Part shown: piece after piece, positions 7,732 through 16,390 of the stretch
Position numbering within the stretch: position 1 is the stretch's first letter
How the letters are laid out: each line of letters starts with the position of its first letter
From: an uncultured Oscillospiraceae bacterium
GTDB lineage: Bacteria; Bacillota; Clostridia; Oscillospirales; Ruminococcaceae
Length of the DNA: 64,000 bases
Direction: 5' to 3'
NCBI GenBank assembly: GCA_934466475.1
Contig: CAKSLI010000005.1
Location: forward strand, 1-64,000
Notes under the pieces: generated by a model
Told to the model about the DNA's origin: nothing
The model's database searches: none
The model's input: the letters and a program-made list of their open reading frames with translations, nothing else
Program-made: the position numbers and the translations under genes

Positions 7732-8787
7732 TTATACAGTATAATATTTTTGCGAGCGGCTCCCCGGATTTTTAGGTTCAGAAAGTGCGAGAAGTCCGTT
7801 TTCCACCAGCGGCTCAACGTATCGCTTTATACCGTAAGTCACTGATTTTATTCCCAGGAATTCTGCAAGCTCCTTTTTAGACCTCGGGGTACGGCAGAAT
7901 TCCAGAATTTCAGTTGTTTTTTCGTCATCAGCAGCGGATATCACAGCGTTACGCAGACACACTCTGAACTCGCCGTGAATTGCGGTAAATTCAGGCTCCG
8001 GGTGGTTTGCAGACTTCATCTCACGGCGAATAGTAGGTATGCCGGAGTAACGATTCTCAGTTACCTGCATTACCTCCAGTGCATTTGCGAGAACAGGATT
8101 TCTTGTGTCCGGCTGCGCATTACCGAGCATATCTATGCTTAACCGACCGTACAGCCCTCCGGGATTTCTCACTTCCAGACGATCAGAGAACACGATGAGC
8201 TGCACGGGCATTCCTTCGGTATGAATGCTGTAATCACGATGAACCAGTGCGTTCAGTATGACCTCTCTGACGGCGTTCATGGGATAATCGGGGATATCGG
8301 TTCGCTTTCCCTCTTTGTCAATAACAGTACGCACACGTGTGTTTGCACGGACAAAATTCATGGCTCCTTCGAGCATTTCCGGGATAGTTCCCTCGATCCT
8401 CTTATTATCAGAAAAACGCGAGCCGTCCGGCTGAGGTTCGCAGTATTCAGTACCCTGCACGGCTGTTGCAATTATCCCCAGCTGCGGGAAGAACACCTGG
8501 GGATACAGTCCCCAGAGTAATTCAGCAGTAAGAGTGGGCTTTCCATCACGTTCAACGCTCATAAGCTCCATTATCTGCTGGTCAGAAAGCTGTGCAAGGT
8601 TAGGCTTATTTTCTTTAAGACGGAACAGGTAGTTTTCAAGTTTTGGCGTGTTCAGCGATGACATATCTGCTCGTTCAACTATGCGGATATCGTCCTGATA
8701 TTTTTTGCAATAGGCTTCGTAGCTGTATATCTCATATTCCGTCATAGGAATATCCGCGTCGCCTACACGAATGTCGGTATCTGCCAT
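7732..8787 (-). CDS. COG2865-type predicted regulator lacking most of its AlbA domain
   Basis: A 351-residue protein. The ATG at 8787 has an AAAGGGGTG site 9 bases upstream; a GTG four codons earlier is less well placed. The middle holds a GHKL-like ATPase half (AVREVILNALVHRDYS, then VFSDRLEVRNPGGLYGRLS) and the C-terminus a winged helix (RSKKELAEFLGI). This is the AlbA_2-HATPase_c_4 family, often named RecG-related. Full members begin with a Schlafen AlbA_2 domain of about 130 residues. Here only the end of it remains (IRVGDADIPMTEYEIYSYEA), so the N-terminus looks lost. It lies downstream of an IS3-end remnant that could supply its promoter. Confidence 0.75.
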   Translation of the reverse strand: MADTDIRVGDADIPMTEYEIYSYEAYCKKYQDDIRIVERADMSSLNTPKLENYLFRLKENKPNLAQLSDQQIMELMSVERDGKPTLTAELLWGLYPQVFFPQLGIIATAVQGTEYCEPQPDGSRFSDNKRIEGTIPEMLEGAMNFVRANTRVRTVIDKEGKRTDIPDYPMNAVREVILNALVHRDYSIHTEGMPVQLIVFSDRLEVRNPGGLYGRLSIDMLGNAQPDTRNPVLANALEVMQVTENRYSGIPTIRREMKSANHPEPEFTAIHGEFRVCLRNAVISAADDEKTTEILEFCRTPRSKKELAEFLGIKSVTYGIKRYVEPLVENGLLALSEPKNPGSRSQKYYTV

Positions 8788-8821
8788 TTCAAATTTCACC
8801 CCTTTCTTAAATTATAACATG

Positions 8822-8884
8822 ATATTTTAAAATGGCAAGGCAAAATATTGTGAAAATTTAAAATGTTTTGTCAAAATTTAAAAT
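8822..8884. promoter_or_regulatory. Repeated TTTAAAAT boxes upstream of the COG2865 gene
   Basis: Three copies of an A/T-palindromic box (ATTTTAAAAT once, AATTTAAAAT twice) lie between the IS3-end remnant and the gene start, the last two about 20 bp apart, which is two helical turns. The spacing fits cooperative binding of a regulator, possibly the gene's own product. The low base complexity means chance is a real alternative. Confidence 0.35.
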
Positions 8885-8887
8885 CTC

Positions 8888-8952
8888 ACACCCTCTTGAT
8901 TTTAGTATATCCTTTTGAGCGTTGGGCGTTCAAGCTTTATTATACAACATCA
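8888..8952 (-). mobile_element. Solo terminus of an IS3-family element
   Basis: The minus-strand sequence starting TGATGTTGTATAATAAA and running about 63 bases matches, with few changes, the region upstream of the IS3-type orfA fragment at 46459-46518. No transposase remains here. The terminal TGA coincides with the stop codon of the last gene of the dynamin operon, so this end marks an insertion or deletion breakpoint. Confidence 0.75.
8904..8933 (-). promoter_or_regulatory. Outward promoter inside the IS3 end
   Basis: TTGAAC and TATACT spaced 18 bp, reading toward the COG2865 gene. The sister copy near 46471-46499 has TTGACA-17-TATACT, so this promoter is the transposase promoter of the IS, inherited and slightly weakened. 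Confidence 0.5.
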
Positions 8953-9258
8953 CAATTGGTTTTTCTGAAAAGAGTATTCTTTTATCAAGCGTTTGATCTC
9001 TTTGATTTTATCTTCAATAAATTCACATTTACCGTGTGAACGCTTCAGTTGTTCGTAGGAACACTCGAATTTTATCAAAGCGATCCGTAATTTTGCCATA
9101 TTTTGAATAAGGTTCTCTGCTTTATCACGCCTGCAATCGGCGTTTGCCTTGTTGAGTATTGCCTCTTGCTTCAAGAGTTCAGAGGCATTTTTATCTTCGG
9201 TATTGTCCAGCCATGCTGCAACGGCTATGGATATCGCGTCGGGAATAAGCTGTTCCAT
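8950..9258 (-). CDS. Small helical protein, last gene of the dynamin operon, probably truncated
   Basis: 102 residues from the ATG at 9258, one base after the stop of the preceding gene (TAATATG). It starts MEQLIPDAISIAVAAWLDNT and continues as a long charged helical region with heptad-like leucines and isoleucines (LIQNMAKLRIALIKFE, then EDKIKEIKRLIKEY), so a coiled coil is likely. No family is recognised. The stop codon TGA is the first triplet of an IS3-family terminus, so the natural C-terminus, and any further genes, may have been lost. Tight coupling to the GTPase genes suggests a partner in the same complex. Confidence 0.7.
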   Translation of the reverse strand: MEQLIPDAISIAVAAWLDNTEDKNASELLKQEAILNKANADCRRDKAENLIQNMAKLRIALIKFECSYEQLKRSHGKCEFIEDKIKEIKRLIKEYSFQKNQL

Positions 9259-9259
9259 A

Positions 9260-9679
9260 TTATTTTTCACCTTCCGCCAGTTCGAACGCAAATTTCATTG
9301 TGTTCTGGAATTGTTCTGCTGTCATGTTGGGGTGAGGCGAGTTGTTGAAATCCCTCATCATTTCACGCATGACACTGAGTTTGCCAACAACACTGTCTGT
9401 GTCTGCATTTTTCCTCCGGGCGTAAGCCTCTGCTTCCGCCAGCAGTTTTTCCCGTTCGGCGGAAAGTTCCATAGCCCTTGCCTCTGACTGAGCCTTTAAA
9501 GCACGGATGTTCACTATTTTGTCGGCGATGGAAAGGATATTAGTGAAATTATCAGCAACTGCGCCCAGCAGTCTGTTCCCGTTATTTACTGCAGGAAGCT
9601 GATCTTTGCTGAATATTTCTATATTTTCTTCCCTAGGCTGTACGCATCTTGTGCTTTTTACTTCTGTTAATCCATTCAT
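9260..9679 (-). CDS. Small coiled-coil protein of the dynamin operon
   Basis: 139 residues. Its GGAGG site lies within the last codons of the preceding GTPase gene, 3 bases away. The N-terminal third is unremarkable. The centre (about 50-100) is a strongly charged Ala/Glu-rich coiled coil (RALKAQSEARAMELSAEREK). The C-terminal part has NSPHPNMTAEQFQNTMKFAF. No signal peptide or membrane segment is seen. No family is recognised. Translational coupling to the upstream and downstream genes argues for a structural or adaptor role with the GTPases. Confidence 0.75.
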   Translation of the reverse strand: MNGLTEVKSTRCVQPREENIEIFSKDQLPAVNNGNRLLGAVADNFTNILSIADKIVNIRALKAQSEARAMELSAEREKLLAEAEAYARRKNADTDSVVGKLSVMREMMRDFNNSPHPNMTAEQFQNTMKFAFELAEGEK

Positions 9680-9682
9680 GAT

Positions 9683-11488
9683 CTAGTCCTCCACTACTCC
9701 AATTGATTTTCCTATTTCTTGGGACATTTTTACCAGCTTCAACAGATGGTCGGATTGAGGTTTCTCACTATTGTCCAATTCGTTTTCAAAAGAATCTGCG
9801 ATCTTAGCGACCGTATCAATGTTTTTCCGGCGGCATTCCCTTAAATCATCAACCGCGGATGGCAGAGCGGTTTCCTTCCAATTGTCCACGCCATCTGCGA
9901 CTGCTTTCTTGAGATTACCTTTCCATGTTGCATAATCAATTATCATCATTACTGCTTCAACAAAAACGGTTATTCCTATGCTTACTGCCCGCATTGAGGT
10001 GGCGCCTATTCTTGCAAGGAAATGTTTCAGCGCATTGTGCGTTTCCCGTGAAAATGTCTTCCCGAACAGATTTCCAAGTTCCTTTAGCATATGAGAAGCT
10101 GCATTGGCTATTCCGGCGTTTGCGCCGCCGGCCCCGCCGAATTTGGTAAACACCTGTTTTAAAAGCTGAGTACCAACGCGCTCGACCAGCTTTGATGCAG
10201 AATTTTTAACAGCCGTTTCAACATGGCTGTTTAATCTCAGTTGGATATTCAGCTGATAATCAGTGATTATTTTGTTAATGTAGTCATCTAGCTCCTTGTT
10301 CAATTGTTCAAGAATAACGCCAATGTAATCCTGAATATCAAGGCTGTATTTACTAATGGCAAAAGGCAGAAGATGACTCTGAATATATGCAATCTGCTGA
10401 TCCTTGTCTATGCTGTGCGAATTTTCAATTTCCTCAAAGATTTGTTTTTTGGCGCATTCAGCGGCCTGGTCAAACTTACCCGGAAGATTTCTTTCAATTT
10501 TTTCGAATGCCGGCTCGATCAGTTTGGGGATTGCTTCCCGCAGTTTCTCTGCAGTTTCGTGGCCAGCGTCATTCATGACTTTTATATCTTCATCGGCAAG
10601 CTGTGCCTGGATATATCGTGAACTGATGATGGCGTCACATTTCTTGTACAGGTCTGTAACGTATTCGTTGAAAGCGTGTTCAAGCACAGCCTGATGTGCC
10701 TCTCCGTTCACAATGCCTGAAATATAGTTCCACATATCACGCGCTTGAGGAAGCGGGTAATCATCTTCATTTTCGCAGGTTTCTCTTTTTATGACAAATG
10801 TATGGGGAGATACTCCGAGAATGTCGGACACATATTTTTTTATTTCCCCTATTCGATTGTCATTCTCCGGAACAACGTTTACCGGACAGCAGTTGATGAC
10901 AAGAATTATCTCTGCGTCTTCTCGTATCAGTTCATGAAGAAACCCCAAAAAACAATAGTCGTTTTCCTGAACACCTATGTTATACCTGACTGTATATACG
11001 ACGACATCACTGTTTGGCAGGAACTCCTTGAGTATCTCCTCGTGTTCGGCCACGATAGAGCCATATCCGGGAGTGTCAAATATGCGCATATGGTGATATT
11101 GGTTATTTCCGGTGCCGATTTTGAGCTTCAGTCTCTGAAGCATTTTGTCAGGGTCCTCCGTAAGCCGGAGGAATGTCGCCCGGTCGATGGTTTCGATCGA
11201 CGCGTCTTTGTTTATTGCATAGTATTCCCTGACATTCCCGTCACACAATTCAACCTCTGTGATGGCACCGGTGGAAGGTCTTGCTCTCATAATAAGCTCA
11301 GGCGCACCGATAAGACCGTTTATCAGCGTTGATTTGCCACTGCTTGTTTCGCCAAGAAAGGTTACATAACTGTCCGGATTTGCGATCCTGTCTGCAAGGA
11401 ATCCGGCGCATATCTTCAATTCCTCGTCATTGCATGCGTCAAGAAGCGGTTCGATCTTATCAAGTCGCTCCATTACTTTTGTAAGCAT
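9683..11488 (-). CDS. Dynamin-like GTPase 3 of the operon
   Basis: 601 residues. The GTPase head is N-terminal: P-loop GETSSGKST (46-54), a switch-I Thr region around PSTGAITEVE (71-80), and G3 DTPGYG (138-143). At the expected G4 position the sequence is VINCCPVN rather than [NT]KxD. A long helical stalk follows, then a Gly/Ala-rich stretch (about 445-470, GGAGGANAGIANAASHML) and a hydrophobic segment (SIGITVFVEAVMMIIDY) that may insert into membrane. This is the layout of bacterial dynamin-like proteins, which remodel or repair membranes and in some systems act in anti-phage defence. It overlaps the preceding gene by 16 bases. Confidence 0.88.
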   Translation of the reverse strand: MLTKVMERLDKIEPLLDACNDEELKICAGFLADRIANPDSYVTFLGETSSGKSTLINGLIGAPELIMRARPSTGAITEVELCDGNVREYYAINKDASIETIDRATFLRLTEDPDKMLQRLKLKIGTGNNQYHHMRIFDTPGYGSIVAEHEEILKEFLPNSDVVVYTVRYNIGVQENDYCFLGFLHELIREDAEIILVINCCPVNVVPENDNRIGEIKKYVSDILGVSPHTFVIKRETCENEDDYPLPQARDMWNYISGIVNGEAHQAVLEHAFNEYVTDLYKKCDAIISSRYIQAQLADEDIKVMNDAGHETAEKLREAIPKLIEPAFEKIERNLPGKFDQAAECAKKQIFEEIENSHSIDKDQQIAYIQSHLLPFAISKYSLDIQDYIGVILEQLNKELDDYINKIITDYQLNIQLRLNSHVETAVKNSASKLVERVGTQLLKQVFTKFGGAGGANAGIANAASHMLKELGNLFGKTFSRETHNALKHFLARIGATSMRAVSIGITVFVEAVMMIIDYATWKGNLKKAVADGVDNWKETALPSAVDDLRECRRKNIDTVAKIADSFENELDNSEKPQSDHLLKLVKMSQEIGKSIGVVED

Positions 11489-13281
11489 ATTCTGATCTCC
11501 TCTAATGTGGCCTTGTCCTTGTTCAGCTCGCTTCGGTCCGCTTCAGGCTTTTCACAGTTAATGGATCTGTTAAGCAGATTTTTTTCTTCTTTTTGTGTGC
11601 CTTCGGCGATATCATTGAGCTTCTGTTCGATATTACTGATCATTTCAATGAACTTCTTGTTGATGCTGCTGCTGTACGCTTTCCTTATATCGTCGATTTT
11701 GGATTCGACCTCTTTTTTTGCGGCGGATTTGTCTATGTGTTGAACGCCCGCTTTAGCACCATTGCCAAGCAGGGCTCCGAAAACACCGCAGAGCGCGCCG
11801 ACGATGACTCCGGCGACAATGCCGATCGGTCCGGCGGCCGCTCCTATCGCAGTTCCAGTCAGGGCTGCTGTCACAACGCCGCCAACAGCCGAACCGGCAA
11901 AAATACCGCCAATACCGCCGCCAATACCGCCCAAAGGCGCAAATAACTGCTCAATTTTAAATCTGTTGGCTCTTGTGATGCTTTGAGCATTGAAAGACAT
12001 ATCAGGATTTTCAGAAACCAGCTCGCCCAGTTCTTCCATCTTGTCCTGGAGTCCATTGCGGAAAGTCATTATGATATTGAAGCACTCGTTTGCAAAATCA
12101 GATCCCTGTACTTCCTGGATATCTTTGAACGCCTTTGAAAGCGCCTGACCGTCCGTTACTCCGCCTTCAATAACTTTGGTCATCTCAGCGCTTACCTTGC
12201 CTGCATATTTGTTGGAAAGCTCGGAAAACTGCTTGTCACACTCGGATCTTTGTGAGCGAAGCCATGTTTTGATACCATCTATCTTGGTGTTCAAAGCCCG
12301 ATTCTGTCTGCGGAATTCTTCATATTCCTGACGGAGGGCTTCTTCAAGAGCCTGTTTGTCCATGTCTATTTTTATGATCCGGTCATCGATCTCGGCTATT
12401 GCGGAATCAATATAGGAGCCTGCTTTTTCAATGACGCTGGTTTCTAATAAGGAATCCCAGTTTTTCGCAAATCCTTCAAGCTGAGATACAAGTGAATCTA
12501 TTTTAGAAGAACGGACCATCTCATCGTTATGGCTGAGCTTTCCTGCAAGAGCATTATACGCATTCACGACCGTTATTTCACCGTCGTATGGCGTTTTCAG
12601 CTCGTCGGCGACCTTTTTCAACTGGAGGGAATTGAATTCGACTGAATCCTCAAGCTCTCTCTTGGATTCTCCCCATTCGTTCTGTACGAAAATAGCTTTG
12701 GTGAACTGAGACCAGACTCCCTTTATGAAAATCAGTTCCACTTTTCTAAGGGTCGGAGTTGTGGGAATAACGAAAATAGCGGTGCATAAATTCTGAATAT
12801 ATCTGTTAGTGGTGTCGGCGTTCTCATGCGTCATGCTTCCAACGCCGGGCAGATCAACGATGACCATGCCCGAACGAAGCAGGTCGCATTTTCTGAACAA
12901 AACTATTCTTTCCACATTTTTTTCATTAGCCTTATTGTAGTTGTTGTCAACATATTCGGACATTTCTTCTGTTGTGTGGATAACAATAGTCTTTGATGAT
13001 TTTTTGAAATGAACTTCTGCATATTCCTTTTCGCCATATTTTACTTCAACAGGAATACAAGTCGTTTCATCAGCCGTACTCGGAAGAATGCTTTCACCGA
13101 GTATCGCGTTGATAAGGGTGCTTTTTCCCATTCCCTGCATACCTAGAACAGGGACTATCATTTCAGCGTTTCCGGACGCAGAAATAATTTTTTCAAGCGT
13201 CTTTCCCAGAGGCATGGACGCAGTGGGCGAATACTTATCTAGAATTACGAACAGCTTTTTATCGAATTTTAACGTTTTCAT
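11473..13281 (-). CDS. Dynamin-like GTPase 2 of the operon, with glycine-zipper membrane segment
   Basis: 602 residues after AAAGGAGC. P-loop GMQGMGKST (47-55), Thr-containing switch I (ADETTCIPVEV), G3 DLPGVG (143-148). The expected G4 site reads FVQNEWGE, not a canonical NKxD. Coiled-coil stalk from about 280 to 420. Residues about 445-512 form a long Gly/Ala/Val/Ile run (for example GGIGGGIGGIFAGSAVGG) that looks like a hairpin of two or three membrane helices with glycine zippers. A charged C-terminal coiled coil follows. The start overlaps the stop of the small coiled-coil gene (ATGA), so translation is coupled. Confidence 0.9.
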   Translation of the reverse strand: MKTLKFDKKLFVILDKYSPTASMPLGKTLEKIISASGNAEMIVPVLGMQGMGKSTLINAILGESILPSTADETTCIPVEVKYGEKEYAEVHFKKSSKTIVIHTTEEMSEYVDNNYNKANEKNVERIVLFRKCDLLRSGMVIVDLPGVGSMTHENADTTNRYIQNLCTAIFVIPTTPTLRKVELIFIKGVWSQFTKAIFVQNEWGESKRELEDSVEFNSLQLKKVADELKTPYDGEITVVNAYNALAGKLSHNDEMVRSSKIDSLVSQLEGFAKNWDSLLETSVIEKAGSYIDSAIAEIDDRIIKIDMDKQALEEALRQEYEEFRRQNRALNTKIDGIKTWLRSQRSECDKQFSELSNKYAGKVSAEMTKVIEGGVTDGQALSKAFKDIQEVQGSDFANECFNIIMTFRNGLQDKMEELGELVSENPDMSFNAQSITRANRFKIEQLFAPLGGIGGGIGGIFAGSAVGGVVTAALTGTAIGAAAGPIGIVAGVIVGALCGVFGALLGNGAKAGVQHIDKSAAKKEVESKIDDIRKAYSSSINKKFIEMISNIEQKLNDIAEGTQKEEKNLLNRSINCEKPEADRSELNKDKATLEEIRICLQK

Positions 13282-13745
13282 GCTCTGCTGCTCCTTTTTT
13301 CGTCAAGCAGTTCAAGAATATGATCGAGCTTCTCGCTGATCTTATTCTGGGTGTCAGAGAATTTTCTGATATCCTTTTCCAGCTTTCCGAGCCGCAGTTC
13401 GGTGGTTTCGCTGCTGTCAGCCGCTTTGCCTGCAATATTCTTTACAGAGGAAATATCTGATGAGCAATCGTCGAGTTTTCCGCTTATCTGGGAGAGGTTA
13501 TCACGAATGGATCTTATATCATCAGAATAATCCGGCCCACTGGAAAATCCCTCAGTTATGCCGTTCTTGATCTCGCTCATCAGGCCTCGCGTAGCCTCGT
13601 CGACCTGTAATATCATCGGATTGCTGGTTGCCTTTGCAGGCTCTTTCTGCGCGGTTTTGGGTGCTGCAGTTCTGGAAGCTGTTTTTGCTCCTGCCGTCTT
13701 TTTGAGTGGTTTGGCTGCGGGTTTAACGGATCTGCTTCTTGCCAT
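13278..13745 (-). CDS. Basic-tailed coiled-coil protein between two dynamin genes
   Basis: 155 residues. The first 45 are rich in Lys, Ala, Thr and Pro (KPLKKTAGAKTASRTAAPK), looking like a disordered basic tail that could bind nucleic acid or acidic lipid head groups. Residues about 75-150 are a heptad-rich coiled coil (IRSIRDNLSQISGKLDDCSS, then LRLGKLEKDIRKFSDTQNK). No known family is recognised. It overlaps the upstream GTPase gene by 23 bases and the downstream one by 4, so co-translation and complex formation are likely. Confidence 0.8.
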   Translation of the reverse strand: MARSRSVKPAAKPLKKTAGAKTASRTAAPKTAQKEPAKATSNPMILQVDEATRGLMSEIKNGITEGFSSGPDYSDDIRSIRDNLSQISGKLDDCSSDISSVKNIAGKAADSSETTELRLGKLEKDIRKFSDTQNKISEKLDHILELLDEKRSSRA

Positions 13746-16278
13746 CTTCTTTTCTTCCTTCCTGTAATGCTGTATAAATTTCGTTTATTGTCCTGTCTGT
13801 TCCTTTTTTCATGAAAAAGGGGAATGCGCTGTTAAGATCGTTGAGTAAACTGATCTCATCTGTATGGGTAAGTGTGGTATGCTGCTGTATCTGTATTGCT
13901 GCAAGCTGATATACAGGGTTTTCATCTGAAATCATGATCGATCCCGCAGGAAGTATTCCGAACTCCTGCCTGATCCTGAGCATATTACGAATACTGTCAC
14001 GGACGCTGCCTTCTCCTGCATTCCTGATCTCGTCCAGATCCTGTATTACCCAGTTCACCGAATGAAATCTGTTGATAACATCGCATATATGCGAATCCTG
14101 AATTGCCTTCATCGCTGCGCCATACTGCAGTGCATTGAACAGGCAGAAGCAATCGACGGACTGATCGTAAAGACGCTGGCTTTCAAGCTTTGAATCATCA
14201 GGAGCAAATATGTATATAACATTTTCTTTCCTGATCATTCCGGAAGCCTCTTCATCGGAAACGATCATTCCGAATGAATATTTCAGAAATCTGGCTCCGC
14301 TTGCGGCGTCCCATGAAATGACAAGATAGGTTCGTCCCTTATTTCCGGGGAACGCCTGAGAAAAGACCGTCTCATGTATTGTCAGCTTGATTTTATCAGC
14401 AAGCTGATAAAATGAATAAGCCGATTCAGGCACTTCCATTTCAGTAAGTTCCAGATTCAGATCCGTTGAGCCATGCTCGACTTTTTTCGATTTGTCAGCA
14501 TTATATACAGGAATCTGAGAGCAGATGCCGTTTAATGCCCTCATGATCTCCTGCTGTTTCTGACGATCAAGGGCCTTTTCACGTCTTTCTTTGTATTCTC
14601 CAAAACTCAGTTCGATCTGAGTCAGCAGGACATCACGCTCTTTTTTCGCTGTATTAAGCCATCTTTCGCAGGAGTCAGTGTATAATCTGACGGCTGACTT
14701 GAGATATTCGAGTGCGCTTTTACGAGTTGCTTCAGCGTCGTATACCATCACTGTTTTGTATTCATAACCCCAGTCGGTTCCAAAAATATCGCCGAACCAC
14801 CTTGCAACATTCCCACCAAATGGCCCACTTGTTTTTTCAACTCTGACCCTGTCCGGCCTCTGATGAGATCTCAGCTCCGGCAGACTTCCGAAACTGTCAA
14901 GCGCTTTCAGCCGCCGCTCGTCGACTCCCAGCTCGGTGCACAGCTTGGATATTGATTTACTGTATTCTCTCATCATTCTGAGTAAGCCGTCTTCGCACTT
15001 TTTGACTCGCTTTTTGACATCGTCTACGTTTTGCTCGCGGAATTCATTTTCTCCCCATACAAGCCGGCTCAGGGTTTTCATTTCACTTTCAACTACCCCA
15101 AGAAGCCCGCTGAATATCTGGGTATTGACCTGTTCGCGCTTCATCGCCAGTATCCAGTCAAGCGGGTTGTTGTTCATTGCTTTATGCTTGCTGATAAAGT
15201 CCGCGATCTCCATAAGCTTCATGATCTCATGATTGAGGGAATTCTGGATGATCTCATAGCCGCATTTTATCTGCTTGTCATATCCTTCAAACCTGAATTT
15301 TTCAATTGTTGAATTGTCAGATGACGATATGTCAGACTCAGCTTCCGAGACAAGCCTCTGTATGATGCTTTTTATTGATGCCATACGATTGGCTTCAATA
15401 CGGGGTCTGACCTCGGCAAGCGTCTGGCTGACAGCGCTTATCAGCTTATAATAATTTGATTTTACAAGCTTGGGTTCATCGTGGGCTATTCTGCCTTCCA
15501 GAGCCTGTATTGACGATATCTGGACTATCCGCACACTATTTTTGTCTGCTATATTTGAATTGTTGACGATACGTTCTGCACGGGTCCGATGTTCCTGTGC
15601 GACCATTTCTACTGATTTCTTTCCATCGGCGCTGGGTTTTACAGAATCAAGCATATTCTGAACCACGATCACCGGACAGCCTTTTTCAGCCACAGCATTC
15701 AATACGTCAAGCATCTTCTGATCGCTCTGAGTTTTCAATGTAGTAACAAAAATGCAGAAATCTATTGTTGGAAGAAGATTGTTCATGGTCAATCTTTCGT
15801 GATTTTCCATCTGATAGGCATCGAGTCCGGGGCTGTCAACTAGCAGGATATCATCGTCGAATGCAAAGCCCGGGGTCGAAAGCTCCAGTTGTTTTACTGC
15901 TTCAGCATTATGGACATTCTGGGTCTCATCACTGTATTTGCCAACGACAGATGGCGTCATTTGGGCGCCCTTTATAACTAATTCCTTATCGTTTTCAAAA
16001 TAGATCTTCACCTGACGTTCAGGAGCTTTTGAGCAGGTGACAAGCTGATTGGATGACGGTCTGACATCCATGCACAAAAGTTTTTCACCAAGCAGTGCAT
16101 TTATCATCGTAGATTTTCCGCTGCTTGTAACTCCGATAACTCCGATACGGTATCGGTCTTTTTTTGCCTGTTCCAACTGAACGCGCAGAATCTCTATTGT
16201 TGAACTGTACCTGTCCTTTACAGAAGGCTCCGATCCAAGGAGGGATATTAGTTTTTCCAATATTTCTCTTTCAGTCAT
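13723..16278 (-). CDS. Dynamin-like GTPase 1, first gene of the operon
   Basis: 851 residues after AAAGGAGCAGAAA. GTPase head: P-loop GVTSSGKST (49-57), PSSNQLVT switch region (74-81), G3 DSPGLD (148-153), and QNMLD (207-211) where [NT]KxD is expected. A long helical region follows to about residue 560. The last 290 residues form a separate domain (TYLVISWDAASGARFLKYSF, then NVIYIFAPDDSK) that does not look like dynamin stalk and has no recognised family; it may be a sensor or effector. No clear membrane segment is seen, unlike the other two. A good promoter lies 60 bp upstream. Confidence 0.88.
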   Translation of the reverse strand: MTEREILEKLISLLGSEPSVKDRYSSTIEILRVQLEQAKKDRYRIGVIGVTSSGKSTMINALLGEKLLCMDVRPSSNQLVTCSKAPERQVKIYFENDKELVIKGAQMTPSVVGKYSDETQNVHNAEAVKQLELSTPGFAFDDDILLVDSPGLDAYQMENHERLTMNNLLPTIDFCIFVTTLKTQSDQKMLDVLNAVAEKGCPVIVVQNMLDSVKPSADGKKSVEMVAQEHRTRAERIVNNSNIADKNSVRIVQISSIQALEGRIAHDEPKLVKSNYYKLISAVSQTLAEVRPRIEANRMASIKSIIQRLVSEAESDISSSDNSTIEKFRFEGYDKQIKCGYEIIQNSLNHEIMKLMEIADFISKHKAMNNNPLDWILAMKREQVNTQIFSGLLGVVESEMKTLSRLVWGENEFREQNVDDVKKRVKKCEDGLLRMMREYSKSISKLCTELGVDERRLKALDSFGSLPELRSHQRPDRVRVEKTSGPFGGNVARWFGDIFGTDWGYEYKTVMVYDAEATRKSALEYLKSAVRLYTDSCERWLNTAKKERDVLLTQIELSFGEYKERREKALDRQKQQEIMRALNGICSQIPVYNADKSKKVEHGSTDLNLELTEMEVPESAYSFYQLADKIKLTIHETVFSQAFPGNKGRTYLVISWDAASGARFLKYSFGMIVSDEEASGMIRKENVIYIFAPDDSKLESQRLYDQSVDCFCLFNALQYGAAMKAIQDSHICDVINRFHSVNWVIQDLDEIRNAGEGSVRDSIRNMLRIRQEFGILPAGSIMISDENPVYQLAAIQIQQHTTLTHTDEISLLNDLNSAFPFFMKKGTDRTINEIYTALQEGRKEDGKKQIR

Positions 16279-16336
16279 TTTCTGCTCCTTTGTGCGAATT
16301 CAATAAAACAAGCCCCTGATTGATGCCGTTTTATAA

Positions 16337-16365
16337 ATTATATCACAAATCAGCGGCATTTGCAA
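16337..16365 (-). promoter_or_regulatory. Sigma-A promoter of the dynamin operon
   Basis: On the minus strand TTGCAA and TATAAT are separated by exactly 17 bp, and the leader to the first ATG is about 50 bases. ATGCCG and CGGCAT arms flank the -10 region, a possible operator. No other promoter of similar quality is seen within the operon. Confidence 0.75.
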
Positions 16366-16390
16366 CAGATAACATAATTTTTGTTGTTTT

